Origin: Nostoc linckia z4
Lineage (GTDB): Bacteria > Cyanobacteriota > Cyanobacteriia > Cyanobacteriales > Nostocaceae
Assembly (NCBI RefSeq): GCF_002608075.1
Contig: NZ_LAHA01000048.1
Span: 1,346 to 65,345 of the forward strand
Direction: 5' to 3'
Length of the DNA stretch: 64,000 bases
Within the stretch, counting starts at the first letter, position 1. Each line of letters starts with the position of its first letter. The translations under genes and the position numbers were made by a program. Shown here piece by piece: positions 52,648-61,629 of the stretch. The notes beneath the pieces were generated by a model. It was not told the DNA's origin. It saw only the letters and a list, made by a program, of their open reading frames with translations, and made no database searches.

Positions 52648-52854
52648 ATGAGCCACTACAACGATTTCATATATCAGTTATTTTGGCATTTGCCTGTAAA
52701 TTTCACGGCACTAGCACAAACCATTACCGACCCAGACCTCATGGGTCAAATGCAAAAAGCTTGGAACCATTTTATACAAACAGGTCAAGTCTGGGCATTG
52801 TTGATTGGTTTAGTCATTGGCTATATCATTCGGAATCTAACTAGCTACGGTTAA
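52648..52854 (+). CDS. Small single-helix membrane protein, unknown function
   Basis: A 68-aa protein with a polar N-terminal part (SHYNDFIYQLFWHLPVNFTA, LAQTITDPDLMGQMQKAW) and a C-terminal membrane helix (about 48-63, VWALLIGLVIGYIIRNL). Codon use and composition look genuine, and the frame is bounded by a sensible ATG with spacing from both neighbours. I do not recognise a family. It precedes argH and may be cotranscribed, but a palindromic repeat separates them. Confidence 0.6.
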   Translation: MSHYNDFIYQLFWHLPVNFTALAQTITDPDLMGQMQKAWNHFIQTGQVWALLIGLVIGYIIRNLTSYG

Positions 52855-52857
52855 AGT

Positions 52858-52921
52858 AATTTTAGATTTTGGATTTTAGATTTTAGATTAATCCAAAATC
52901 TAAAATTTAAAATCCAAAATT
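52858..52921. repeat. Long palindrome of ATTTTGGATT / AATCCAAAAT repeats
   Basis: The left arm (ATTTTAGATTTTGGATTTTA and on) is complementary to the right arm (AATCCAAAATCTAAAATTTA and on), giving a near-perfect AT-rich hairpin of about 30 bp per arm just before argH. The same repeat class occurs singly at 2075-2100, 34627-34660, 57633-57662 and 61655-61745. Confidence 0.8.
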
Positions 52922-52943
52922 GATGCCAAATCACTCATAATCT

Positions 52944-54329
52944 ATGACTAAAGAACAAACTTGGAGTCAGCGGTTTGAATCAGCATTACATCCGGCCATC
53001 GCTCGTTTTAATGCCAGTATAAATTTTGATATTGAATTAATAGAATATGACTTGACTGGTTCTCAAGCTCATGCGAAGATGCTGGGTTACACGGGGATAA
53101 TTTCCCAAGAAGAAGCCGAGCAACTGATTGCAGGCTTAGACCAAATTCGCCAAGAGTACCGCCAGGGAAAATTTCAGCCTGGTGTTGATGCTGAAGATGT
53201 GCATTTTGCAGTTGAACGACGATTGACGGAAATTGTCGGCGATGTGGGTAAGAAGCTGCATACAGCGCGATCGCGTAATGACCAAGTCGGCACTGATACT
53301 AGACTCTACCTCCGCGACCAAATCCAACAAATCAAAGGTCAATTGCGGGGATTTCAAGACGTTCTCTTAGAGATAGCCGAAAAACACGTAGAAACTTTAA
53401 TTCCTGGGTATACTCATCTCCAACGCGCCCAACCCCTGAGCTTAGCTCATCATTTGCTGGCATACTTTCAAATGGCGCAACGGGACTGGGAACGACTAAG
53501 CGATGTTTCTCGCCGAGTGAACATTTCACCTTTGGGGTGTGGTGCTTTAGCCGGGACTACATTCCCCATCGATCGCCATTATACAGCCAAGCTATTGAAT
53601 TTTGACAACATTTATGCTAATAGCCTAGATGGAGTGAGCGATCGCGATTTTGCGATCGAATTCTTGTGTGCTGCTAGCTTAATTATGGTTCACCTCAGTC
53701 GGCTTGCAGAAGAAGTCATCATTTGGTCATCTGAAGAATTTCGCTTTGTTACCCTCAAAGATAGCTGTGCCACTGGTTCCAGTATCATGCCCCAAAAGAA
53801 AAATCCCGATGTCCCGGAATTGGTGCGAGGAAAAACAGGGCGCGTATTTGGTCATCTCCAAGCAATGTTGGTGATTATGAAAGGGTTACCCCTGGCCTAT
53901 AACAAAGACTTGCAAGAAGATAAAGAAGGTTTATTTGATAGCGTCAACACAGTCAAAGCCTCACTAGAAGCAATGACAATTTTGTTGGCAGAAGGCTTAG
54001 AATTTCGTACCCAGCGCTTAGCCGAAGCGGTGACAGAAGACTTTTCCAACGCTACCGATGTCGCAGATTATCTAGCAGCACGAGGTGTCCCTTTCCGAGA
54101 AGCTTATAATCTCGTGGGTAAAGTCGTAAAAACCAGTATTGCCGCAGGTAAACTCCTAAAAGATTTGACACTGGACGAGTGGCAACAACTACATCCAGCA
54201 TTTGCCGCAGATATTTATCAGGCCATATCCCCCCGTCAAGTCGTGTCTGCCCGCAACAGTTACGGTGGTACAGGCTTTGCACAGGTACGTGAAGCACTCA
54301 TAGCTGCTCGCGCTCAAATTGGCGAATAG
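52944..54329 (+). CDS. argH: Argininosuccinate lyase
   Basis: Last step of arginine synthesis, splitting argininosuccinate to arginine and fumarate; it feeds cyanophycin as well as protein. The 461-aa protein has the fumarase/aspartase superfamily signature SSIMPQKKNPDVPELVRGK with the catalytic Ser. It also has ARSRNDQVGTDTRLYLRDQI, the catalytic His in PGYTHLQRAQPLSLAHHLLA, and LAYNKDLQEDKEGLFDSVNT. Length and start (MTKEQTWSQRFESALHP) are normal. Followed by the 71-bp tandem array. Confidence 0.97.
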   Translation: MTKEQTWSQRFESALHPAIARFNASINFDIELIEYDLTGSQAHAKMLGYTGIISQEEAEQLIAGLDQIRQEYRQGKFQPGVDAEDVHFAVERRLTEIVGDVGKKLHTARSRNDQVGTDTRLYLRDQIQQIKGQLRGFQDVLLEIAEKHVETLIPGYTHLQRAQPLSLAHHLLAYFQMAQRDWERLSDVSRRVNISPLGCGALAGTTFPIDRHYTAKLLNFDNIYANSLDGVSDRDFAIEFLCAASLIMVHLSRLAEEVIIWSSEEFRFVTLKDSCATGSSIMPQKKNPDVPELVRGKTGRVFGHLQAMLVIMKGLPLAYNKDLQEDKEGLFDSVNTVKASLEAMTILLAEGLEFRTQRLAEAVTEDFSNATDVADYLAARGVPFREAYNLVGKVVKTSIAAGKLLKDLTLDEWQQLHPAFAADIYQAISPRQVVSARNSYGGTGFAQVREALIAARAQIGE

Positions 54330-54348
54330 AGGGAATGGGGGGGGCAGG

Positions 54349-54597
54349 GGAAAAGGTTAAAGGTTAAAGGGAAAAGGAAATAAATTTAATCTTTCCCCTT
54401 TTCCCAAAATAATTGAGGGGGAAAAGGTTAAAGGTTAAAGGGAAAAGGAAATAAATTTAATCTTTCCCCTTTTCCCAAAATAATTGAGGGGGAAAAGGTT
54501 AAAGGTTAAAGGGAAAAGGAAATAAATTTAATCTTTCCCCTTTTCCTAAAATAATTGAGGGGGAAAAGGTTAAAGGTTAAAGGGAAAAGGAAATAAG
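54349..54597. repeat. 71-bp tandem repeat array, 3.5 copies
   Basis: Units start at 54349, 54420, 54491 and 54562 with an exact 71-bp period and almost no divergence (one C-to-T in the third). Each unit is itself palindromic: GGAAAAGGTTAAAGG at the left opposes CTTTCCCCTTTTCCC at the right, followed by AAAATAATTGAGGG. Recent tandem duplication is implied by the near identity. The array is not CRISPR; there are no unique spacers. Confidence 0.95.
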
Positions 54598-54803
54598 TAA
54601 GTCGGTGAAATAAAACCAAACTATGTAAAGAAAAGTAAATAAGGCTCAAACTCTTTCTCCCCCTGCTCCCTGCCCCCTGCCCCCTGCCTTATCCCAACAA
54701 TAATTATTTACATCGGCCTACTTAAATTTAATCTTTCCCCTTTCCCCTTTTCCCTTTCCCCTTTCCCCTTTTCCCTTTCCCCATGCCCTATGCCCCAAAA
54801 TAA
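54598..54803. other. Repeat-rich spacer after the tandem array
   Basis: Contains CTGCCCCCTGCCCCCTGC and CTTTCCCCTTTTCCC repeats and a further AAAATAATTGAGGG, the tail of the 71-bp unit, which here runs into the terminator of the minus-strand gene. No gene. Confidence 0.6.
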
Positions 54804-54831
54804 TTGAGGGCGTAAAAATATACGCCCTCAA
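54804..54831 (-). terminator. Terminator of the small basic protein gene
   Basis: A perfect 11-bp stem, TTGAGGGCGTA (54804-54814) with TACGCCCTCAA (54821-54831), 6-nt loop. On the minus strand it is followed by TTATTTT. Confidence 0.85.
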
Positions 54832-54871
54832 ATTCTAAAAGACTTAAAAAGTAAGTATATTAACAGGCAAC

Positions 54872-55036
54872 TTACTCAGCGTCAATTGCTGCTGCGCCTT
54901 CATCTTCCTCACTCTTCGGTGGTCTTTGTTGGAACCTTCTCTGCATTCTTCCTGTCGTAGTCCGTTTACGAAACTTCCGGGCATACGCCTGGTTCCGTAG
55001 CGCCTTTTCTTTTTTCGGGTTACGGCGCTTAGCCAT
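54872..55036 (-). CDS. Small basic conserved cyanobacterial protein, unknown function
   Basis: A 54-aa protein, strongly basic at the N-terminus (AKRRNPKKEKALRNQAYARK, FRKRTTTGRMQRRF) with a short acidic tail (SEEDEGAAAIDAE). The composition suggests RNA or ribosome association, and similar short proteins recur in cyanobacteria as far as I recall, but it is not bS21 or another ribosomal protein I can name. The ATG at 55036 has GAGGTG 4-9 nt upstream; an upstream in-frame start (55060) lacks support. A strong terminator follows, indicating a real, well-expressed monocistronic gene. Confidence 0.8.
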   Translation of the reverse strand: MAKRRNPKKEKALRNQAYARKFRKRTTTGRMQRRFQQRPPKSEEDEGAAAIDAE

Positions 55037-55865
55037 GTTCACCTCATAAATAAACAACAAAAAAATCGCAACTAGGCATAACTTATGTAATATCAGTTAC
55101 CAATGTTTTTGATATACTTGTAGCCTAGTGACTAATCGATACGCTTTAAACAATTTTCTAGTCTACCGTACTTGACTTGATTTTGTCAATTAAAATTGAA
55201 CAATATCTGACTAGAGGTAGATAAAAATATCGTTTTTCACACACAAATATCTAAAATATACACACCGTATTTTAGATAAATGAAATACAAGGTAGAGAAC
55301 ATGTTAGCTAGGATTATCTGTACCTGACTCCCAAGCAATCTGTTGTATAAATTAGCTAATTAGTTTTTGTAGTATTGTATTTATGAAAAACTTGAGTTCA
55401 GTTTGATTGACAAATCTAGCAGTTGTAAATGATTTGTTTTATCAAATTATGATTTGATTTTTAACAAGACTTTGTAAAGATTTAAAAGTTTGATTTTCTA
55501 TTGCCCATTCCTTATTTGTCCAAGGTCGCGCTTGCATTGTGCCTTTGAAATTAGATAAATAATTTCAAAAATCAAATACGATTCCTATATTAGTTATTTG
55601 CAATGGATAAAGAGCAAAGTCTGAAGGCTGGCTGCTGGCATTGAGAGCTTTCTAAGAGAGAATAATGTGAAAATATTATGTATATATAAGTACAGTGCTT
55701 CTCTATAAACTTGATGTTAGAATTGAGAGTGTTCTACGTAAATCGTTAGAATAAAATCTCGAACCACAAACATTTTTGTATAAAACAAAACTCAATAATA
55801 TTTTATAGATTGAGGCTGATGTCAGTGGTAGAGAAATATAGAATACAACACATAAACTTTGAAGA
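55037..55865. other. AT-rich spacer without recognisable gene
   Basis: 829 bp, mostly AT-rich. The first part presumably holds the promoter of the small basic protein gene (minus strand). I see no tRNA, no family-like open frame and no clear operator. A GAAAAACTTGAGTTCAG stretch and a pair of AAATGATTTG / CAAATTATGATTTG repeats are the only local features. Confidence 0.5.
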
Positions 55866-56360
55866 TTGAACGTTATTGCTTTTTTTCCTTCAGCTGTCGA
55901 GTCCACACGTAGCTTATGGCGTATTGGACAAACAGTATTGGGTATTATATTTCGTCATCCCATTACTGGTACTAGTATTATCCCAATTTTACCCGACGGT
56001 CGGATTGTACTGATTCGGCGGCGGGACAATGGTCTTTGGTCATTGCCTGGAGGTATTGTGGATTGGGGAGAAGATATTCCCAACACAGTCCGCCGGGAAT
56101 TGATGGAGGAAACTGGATTAGAACTGGTGAAAATTAACCGTTTAGTAGGAGTTTACTCCTCACCAGACCGCGATCCCAGAATTCATTCGATTTGTGTTGT
56201 GGTTGAAGCCGAAGTAACTGGGACAATGGAAGTTAAAGATGCTTTGGAAGTGATGGAAATCCAAGCTTTCCCTCCAAATTTGCTACCTCCAGGACAAATG
56301 TCTCACGACCATACTCAACAGTTACAAGATTATTTGAATGGCTTGACAACACTGGCATAA
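55866..56360 (+). CDS. NUDIX hydrolase
   Basis: A 164-aa Nudix pyrophosphohydrolase. The Nudix box GGIVDWGEDIPNTVRRELME followed by ETGLEL is intact. The preceding RRDNGLWSLPGG and following GVYSSPDRDPRIHSICVVVE resemble the paralogue at 34195-34626. The first in-frame start is TTG at 55866, right after an in-frame stop at 55860-55862, so a non-ATG start or a start inside the frame is required. The N-terminal 25 residues (FFPSAVESTRSLWRIGQTVL) seem genuine. Substrate not known. Confidence 0.86.
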   Translation: MNVIAFFPSAVESTRSLWRIGQTVLGIIFRHPITGTSIIPILPDGRIVLIRRRDNGLWSLPGGIVDWGEDIPNTVRRELMEETGLELVKINRLVGVYSSPDRDPRIHSICVVVEAEVTGTMEVKDALEVMEIQAFPPNLLPPGQMSHDHTQQLQDYLNGLTTLA

Positions 56361-56406
56361 TAATATTTGGTTATTAGTCATTAGTCATTTGTTATTTGCA
56401 AATCAC

Positions 56407-56545
56407 TAAGGAATTGCAAAAAATCAATTATTGCGCTTGGGGTCGTTGACTGTTGACTGTCAACCGTCAACCGTCAACTGTCAACTGTCAACCATCAATA
56501 ATTAACAGTCTTCTATGGAATATTTTTTTACTTGGAAGTCCCTTA
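56407..56545. mobile_element. MITE-like element, copy 2 (TAAGGAATTGC ends)
   Basis: 139 bp bounded by TAAGGAATTGCAAAAAATCA and the complement of TAAGGGACTTCCAAGTAAAA. The right 30 bp are identical to copy 1 at 6836-6953. The middle is longer because it has more GTCAACTGTCAACC repeats, which suggests the repeat core expands and contracts while the ends are conserved. Confidence 0.75.
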
Positions 56546-56577
56546 TTATGGTGCTAAGGGTTAATTACTAAATTCAG

Positions 56578-57408
56578 ATGGATACACTATTTCGTAACTC
56601 CCGGAGAAAGCTTTCTCAAGGGTTATTATTTTGGCGTGAAGCTGGTGCAGAAATTCCTGTAATTTTTTTACATGGTGCTTGGAATGATAGCAGTGAATGG
56701 TTATCTGTAATGGAGTCCTTGGCAGAGAATTTCCATTGCTTTGCACCTGATTTATTAGGTTTTGGTGAGTCGGAAAATCCAAATATTCATCATTCCATTG
56801 ATTTACAAGTCGAATGTTTAGCTGAGTTTTTGCAAGCTGTCAAGCTAGAAAAAGTTTATTTAGTGGGACATTCTCTTGGGGGTTGGGTTGCTGCTAGTTA
56901 TGCCCTAAAGTATCCAGAGAATGTTAACGGTATGGTACTGCTAGCGCCTGAGGGTGTAGAAATAGCAGGACAAGAAGAGTATTGTCGGAAGATGCGGCGA
57001 TTATTGAATTATTCACCCTTCGTGGTTAAATTGTTGCGATCGCTAGTTACCTTCACTAAAATCCTGGGCTGGCATGAAAAGATTACACAGGATTTGCAAT
57101 TACGTCAAGATTTGCTGCGTTACCCCATAGCTTGTCAATTACTTTTCAAACGCCGACAAGCAGAAATTGAGGCGGAATTATTACAAAAACGCCTTTACAG
57201 CATCGAAGTCCCAGTTTTGATTTTACAAGGTGGTCAAGATACACCAGATGCTTTAGCCAAGAGTCAAATTTATACCCAACTAACTCCAAAAGTTGAGTTA
57301 AAAATGATTGCCCATGCCGGCAATGACTTACCACAATCTTGTGCTGGGGATATAGCAATGGATATTCGGGAGTTTATTACAGAGTCGATGCAAAGTAAGT
57401 TTATCTAA
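56578..57408 (+). CDS. Alpha/beta hydrolase
   Basis: A 276-aa alpha/beta-hydrolase-fold enzyme. The oxyanion strand FLHGAWNDSSEW is followed by DLLGFGESE and the nucleophile elbow VGHSLGGWVAASYA (Ser in GHSLGG). The acid is probably the Asp in ILQGGQDTPDA, and the His is in IAHAGNDLPQ near the C-terminus. No signal peptide. Substrate unknown; the family covers esterases, lipases and C-C hydrolases. Starts 33 bp after a MITE-like element, which may supply its promoter region. Confidence 0.88.
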   Translation: MDTLFRNSRRKLSQGLLFWREAGAEIPVIFLHGAWNDSSEWLSVMESLAENFHCFAPDLLGFGESENPNIHHSIDLQVECLAEFLQAVKLEKVYLVGHSLGGWVAASYALKYPENVNGMVLLAPEGVEIAGQEEYCRKMRRLLNYSPFVVKLLRSLVTFTKILGWHEKITQDLQLRQDLLRYPIACQLLFKRRQAEIEAELLQKRLYSIEVPVLILQGGQDTPDALAKSQIYTQLTPKVELKMIAHAGNDLPQSCAGDIAMDIREFITESMQSKFI

Positions 57409-57678
57409 TGTTGACTGTGGGAATTTTAGATTAAAAATGATTTCTGTACTCTTGCAAATCAGAAAGCTACATGGTCTGATTCTAAAATCTTAAATGGCTA
57501 TGCAAAATTCACGGATTAAGAAAGCCATCTAAACAAGGTTTTTTGAGCATGTATCTGTTGTATGATTGTTTCTAATTAATATTAGATAATTTATTGAAAA
57601 TTTCAAATCAAAAATTAAATCACGAGTATAAATCTAAAATCTAAAATCCCAAATCTAAAATTAGAAGACGCATCTATC

Positions 57679-58803
57679 ATGAAATCACACAAGTTCCGTG
57701 ATATAGCCTTCAGACTGCACCGATATATTGGTTTAATTGTGGGGGTATTTATCGCTTTTATTGGTTTAACGGGTAGTTTTTTGGTGTTCAAACCAGAAAT
57801 AGAGCAATTGCTGATTAGCCAGCAAATTGGACGTATAGTACCTCAAGAACAAATAATTTCTCTTGATAGTGTTTTAGAAACAGCTAAATCTGTGATTTCT
57901 CAAAACAATCAAGCTAATATCAATTCTACTAATCCCACATCTTATTACATCAAATTACCTGCAACCGCTTCTTCCCCATACGAAGTTGAATTTTTTGATC
58001 ATAATAAGGCGATTCGATTATTCGTCCATCCTTATACTGGTAAAATCATAACTTGGAATGATGCAGATTCGAGTTTTGAAAGGGTGATTCTCTACCTGCA
58101 CTATAGTCTGATGTTAGGTATAAATGGTCAAATTGCAATCGGTATTGTAGCATTATTATTATTGATTTTGTCTATTACAGGATTAATCTTATGGCCTGGT
58201 TGGCGCAAGTTAATTACTGGCTTCAAAATCAAGTGGGATGGTCATCCTAAACGAGTAAATTTTGATATTCACAAAGTTGTAGGAATTGTTGCCACAATTT
58301 TCCTTTGCTTTAGTGCTTTGACAGGCTTTTGTTGGAATTTATCTCATTGGACTTATCCATTGATTTATGCAGTGACTTTCACTCCCCAACCACCAGAAGT
58401 TGCTGCTAAACCAATTTCTGATTCCACCCCTTTACAGCTATCGCAATTACTCCAAAATTCCAATCAAGTATTTCCTCATGCAACGACATTATCAGTAACT
58501 ATTCCCAGTAAACCTGAAGACGCTGTTTATATCAGCAAACGTCAAAATCACGAAACAGTGATTTATGGACAAAGTGGAGTCTATCTTGATGGGTATAGCG
58601 GTGAAATATTACGTGTAGTTGATAGTACTAAATTACCGCTAGGAGACAAAGCGATCGCTATCCTTGCACCTCTACACTATGGCACATTTTGGGGCTTAAC
58701 ATCTCGTATAATTTATTTTTTGGTAGGGCTAACTCCAACTATTCTTTTAATCACAGGATTTATCATGTGGCGATATCGACCAAAGCCAAAATATACTAAG
58801 TAA
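57679..58803 (+). CDS. PepSY-domain membrane protein (PiuB type)
   Basis: A 374-aa protein with four membrane helices: about 16-38 (YIGLIVGVFIAFIGLTGSFL), 152-172 (IAIGIVALLLLILSITGLIL), 205-230 (VVGIVATIFLCFSALTGFCW) and 342-362 (IIYFLVGLTPTILLITGFIM). The two periplasmic segments hold PepSY-like regions. The layout is that of the PepSY_TM/iron-regulated membrane protein family, often linked to siderophore uptake; the HRYIGL motif near the first helix is typical. No siderophore or TonB genes are nearby. The start is in an AATCTAAAATC repeat-rich leader. Confidence 0.88.
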   Translation: MKSHKFRDIAFRLHRYIGLIVGVFIAFIGLTGSFLVFKPEIEQLLISQQIGRIVPQEQIISLDSVLETAKSVISQNNQANINSTNPTSYYIKLPATASSPYEVEFFDHNKAIRLFVHPYTGKIITWNDADSSFERVILYLHYSLMLGINGQIAIGIVALLLLILSITGLILWPGWRKLITGFKIKWDGHPKRVNFDIHKVVGIVATIFLCFSALTGFCWNLSHWTYPLIYAVTFTPQPPEVAAKPISDSTPLQLSQLLQNSNQVFPHATTLSVTIPSKPEDAVYISKRQNHETVIYGQSGVYLDGYSGEILRVVDSTKLPLGDKAIAILAPLHYGTFWGLTSRIIYFLVGLTPTILLITGFIMWRYRPKPKYTK

Positions 58804-58820
58804 GTTTCAAATTCCGATTC

Positions 58821-59737
58821 CTATTTGTAATTTGCCAGGAATATTTCTTTCATTCCCCAAAAAATTAAATTTGGTTCCACAATTAGCTGTGTTGTTATAT
58901 CAGGATATAAGGCTTGGAGATAGTTAATTAATAAAGTGCGATCGCCGCCTTTCATTGCAATTTTTCCTTGAGGAAATAAATTCCACCATGCTTGAATAAA
59001 ATCTTTAATTCCAGCTAGGAATGTGTAAATTACACCACTTTGAATTGCCTCTGTTGTATTCAGTGCAAAACGTGGTGGTAGAGATGCCATTTGAGAAATT
59101 TCAACTAATGGTAATTGTCCTGTTTTTTGACCGAGAGTTGCAAATTGTAACCCCAATCCCGGTAGAATCGCCCCTCCAACCAAACACTGATTAGCATCAG
59201 CAGCCGTAAAAGTTAGTGCTGTTCCTGCGTCAATCACCAACATAGGAAAACCCCAAATTTTACCCGCACCCCACAAAGCTAAAGCCCTGTCAATTCCGAA
59301 TGTGGGATACACTTTTTTGAGAGGAACTTCATTTAAAGTAATAACCTGAACGTCGGGATAAGTTTCCCAAATAGCAGTTTGGCTGGGAACTACGGAGGCG
59401 AGGAGGAGGGGAGGGGGATGGGGAGATGGGGGGATGGGGGAAAGGAAGTGTGCTTTTGGTGCTGTGGTTCTTCGTCGGTTTTGTTTGGGGTTGGGAAAAT
59501 TTGCAGTAGTAAGTCATCGAGGGTTTGAGATTGAGCTAACTGAGATATGACAGACTTGGGTAAATACTCAGTATCCCAGGTACTATGGAGGGTTTCGCCA
59601 ATAAATAGCCCCCAGTGCAACCGAGAATTGCCAATTTCCAAAGCCAGCCAAATATTGTCTATGTGCAGCGCCAGTTGCTTTAAGTCCGGGAACCAGCCCA
59701 AGGTAGTGGCTTGTGTGTGCCTCTGTGGTTCAAGCAT
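58821..59737 (-). pseudogene. coaX: Type III pantothenate kinase (CoaX), frame broken by an internal repeat
   Basis: CoaX phosphorylates pantothenate, the first step of coenzyme A synthesis. The N-terminal part (59737 to about 59460: WLALEIGNSRLHWGLFIGET, SQTLDDLLLQIFPTP) and the C-terminal part (about 59389 to 58821: ASVVPSQTAIWETYPDVQVI, YPTFGIDRALALWGAGKIWG, VIDAGTALTFTAADANQCLV, GGAILPGLGLQ) are both well conserved. They are in different frames. Between them lies a C/T-rich (coding sense) repeat; the first frame stops at 59390-59392 just past it. The active-site Asp residues are all present. One-base slippage in the G tracts would restore a single protein of about 300 aa with a low-complexity loop. 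Sequencing error is possible, since this enzyme is normally essential. Confidence 0.85.
59393..59446. repeat. G-rich spacer-type repeat inside coaX
   Basis: GAGGAGGAGGGGAGGGGGAT and GGGGAGATGGGGGGATGGGG, with G5, G4, G6 (59428-59433) and G5 tracts. It is the same class as the GATGGGGA spacer repeats, lies within conserved coaX sequence and causes or accompanies the frameshift. Confidence 0.85.
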
Positions 59738-59844
59738 TTGATTTTTTTTAACATGAATATAAATTTTTTAATAAAAATTTACATAAAACACATGTCACAA
59801 TAAAACAAGAGGAATAAATACTCAATTTGTCAAGGAGGGGGGTT

Positions 59845-61569
59845 ATGGTAGCGCTCACCGAAAAAACTGAAAAACGGCTGACTATACAGACTGTGGAAAT
59901 CGCTCAAGATACAACGGCAATTCGGTCACTGGATTGGGATCGCGATCGCTTTGATATTGAGTTCGGTTTACAAAACGGTACTACTTATAACTCGTTTCTC
60001 ATTCGGGGCGAACAAACTGCCTTGGTTGATACTTCCCACGAAAAGTTTCGTCAATTATATTTTGATACGCTCACGGGACTAATCAACCCCAAAGAAATCG
60101 ATTATTTGATTATCAGCCATACCGAGCCAGACCACAGCGGTTTAGTAAAAGATTTGCTACAAATGGCTCCGGATATTACTGTTGTCGCTTCTAAGGTAGC
60201 AATTCAGTTTCTAGAGGATTTGGTGCATCAGCCATTTAAGCGGCGGATTGTAAAAAATGGCGATCGCTTAGATTTAGGTAACGGTCACGAATTTGAATTT
60301 GTGATTGCACCAAATTTACATTGGCCGGATACAATTTTCAGCTTCGACCATAAAACGAAAATTCTCTTCACCTGCGATGCATTCGGGATGCATTATTGTT
60401 CCGATACCACCTTCGACGAAGATTTAAAAACTTTAGAAGCAGACTTTAAATATTACTACGAATGTTTGATGGGGCCAAACGCCCGGTCAGTGTTGTCTGC
60501 CCTCAAACGGATGGCGGAATTAAAAACCATCGCCACGATCGCCACTGGTCACGGCCCGTTATTATCCCACAATGTTGAGGAACTAGTTGGACGTTACCGC
60601 ACTTGGAGTCAAAACCAAGCCAAGCCAGAAACCACCATTGGCATATTTTACGTTTCTGAATACGGTTATGGCGATCGCCTCGCCCAAGCAATTGCCAACG
60701 GTATCAGCAAAACCAATGTTGGTATAGAAATTGTAGACTTGGGGTCTGAAGTAGATTTACAAGAACTGCGGGAACTAGTCGGCCGTTGTGCGGGATTAGT
60801 TGTTGGTTTACCTCCGGCTTCTAGCGCTGCTAGCATCCAAGCTGCACTCAGCACAATTTTAGGATCTGCCAAAGAAAAGCAAGCCATCGGCGTATTTGAA
60901 AGTGGCGGCGGCGACGACGAACCCATAGATCCTTTGTTGAGTAAATTCCGGAATTTGGGCTTGACAACGGTTTTCCCAGCAATTCGGATTAAGGAAACCC
61001 CCACAGAAAACATCTACAAGCTTTGTGAAGAAGCGGGTACAGACTTGGGACAATGGGTAACCCGCGATCGCAGCATCAAAGCCATGAAATCCCTTGGTGC
61101 AGACTTAGACAAAGCACTAGGTAGACTTAGCGGCGGACTGTATATTATCACAGCCAAAAAAGGCGATGTTTCCAGCGCCATGTTAGCTTCCTGGGTTGCT
61201 CAAGCCAGCTTCAAACCCTTAGGATTTTCCATTGCAGTGGCCAAAGACCGGGCGATAGAATCACTGATGCAAGTAGGCGATCGCTTTGTGCTTAACGTCT
61301 TAGAAGAAGGCAATTTCCAACCACTGATGAAGCACTTTTTGAAACGATTCGCCCCTGGTGCAGACCGCTTTCAAGGAGTCAGAACCCAGCCAGCCGAAAA
61401 TGGTGCCCCCATCCTCACCGACGCCCTCGCCTACATGGAATGCGAAGTCGTCAGCCGTATGGACTGCGGCGACCACTGGGCAGTATACAGCACCGTCTAC
61501 GCCGGACGAGTTTCTAAACCAGATGCCTTAACTGCGGTGCATCATCGGAAAGTTGGAAACCATTATTAA
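59845..61569 (+). CDS. flv3: Flavodiiron protein Flv3 (probably Flv3B)
   Basis: A-type flavodiiron protein with flavin reductase extension, which reduces O2 to water with NAD(P)H. The 574-aa product has a metallo-beta-lactamase domain with intact iron ligands (SHTEPDHSG, NLHWPDTI, CDAFGMHYCSD, TGHGPLL). A flavodoxin domain follows from about residue 264 (TIGIFYVSEYGYGDRLAQAI), then a C-terminal flavin reductase domain (SGGLYIITAKKGDVSSAMLA). Complete ligands mark the Flv3/Flv4 class. The ATG at 59845 has AGGAGG 6 nt upstream. Immediate adjacency to flv1 resembles the heterocyst-specific flv3B-flv1B pair of Anabaena, where it removes O2 to protect nitrogenase; the A pair there is not adjacent. 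Confidence 0.93.
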   Translation: MVALTEKTEKRLTIQTVEIAQDTTAIRSLDWDRDRFDIEFGLQNGTTYNSFLIRGEQTALVDTSHEKFRQLYFDTLTGLINPKEIDYLIISHTEPDHSGLVKDLLQMAPDITVVASKVAIQFLEDLVHQPFKRRIVKNGDRLDLGNGHEFEFVIAPNLHWPDTIFSFDHKTKILFTCDAFGMHYCSDTTFDEDLKTLEADFKYYYECLMGPNARSVLSALKRMAELKTIATIATGHGPLLSHNVEELVGRYRTWSQNQAKPETTIGIFYVSEYGYGDRLAQAIANGISKTNVGIEIVDLGSEVDLQELRELVGRCAGLVVGLPPASSAASIQAALSTILGSAKEKQAIGVFESGGGDDEPIDPLLSKFRNLGLTTVFPAIRIKETPTENIYKLCEEAGTDLGQWVTRDRSIKAMKSLGADLDKALGRLSGGLYIITAKKGDVSSAMLASWVAQASFKPLGFSIAVAKDRAIESLMQVGDRFVLNVLEEGNFQPLMKHFLKRFAPGADRFQGVRTQPAENGAPILTDALAYMECEVVSRMDCGDHWAVYSTVYAGRVSKPDALTAVHHRKVGNHY

Positions 61570-61591
61570 TTTTGGATTTTGAGATTTTGCG

Positions 61592-61629
61592 GAAAGTCTG
61601 AGCGGAGGCTTCCTCCGATCAGAACTTTC
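61592..61629 (+). other. Intercistronic hairpin between flv3 and flv1
   Basis: GAAAGTCTGAGCGGAGG pairs with CCTCCGATCAGAACTTTC around a 3-nt loop, about 16 bp with one bulge and one mismatch. No T-run follows, so a processing or stability element between cotranscribed genes is more likely than a full terminator. CCAAAATCCAAAA repeats follow to 61745. Confidence 0.6.

Noticed and set aside
54349..54597. Possible CRISPR array
   Set aside because: The 71-bp units are contiguous with no unique spacers and each is self-complementary; it is a simple tandem duplication.
55703..55906. 67-codon minus-strand open frame before the NUDIX gene
   Set aside because: AT-rich, overlaps the start of the NUDIX gene, no family pattern.
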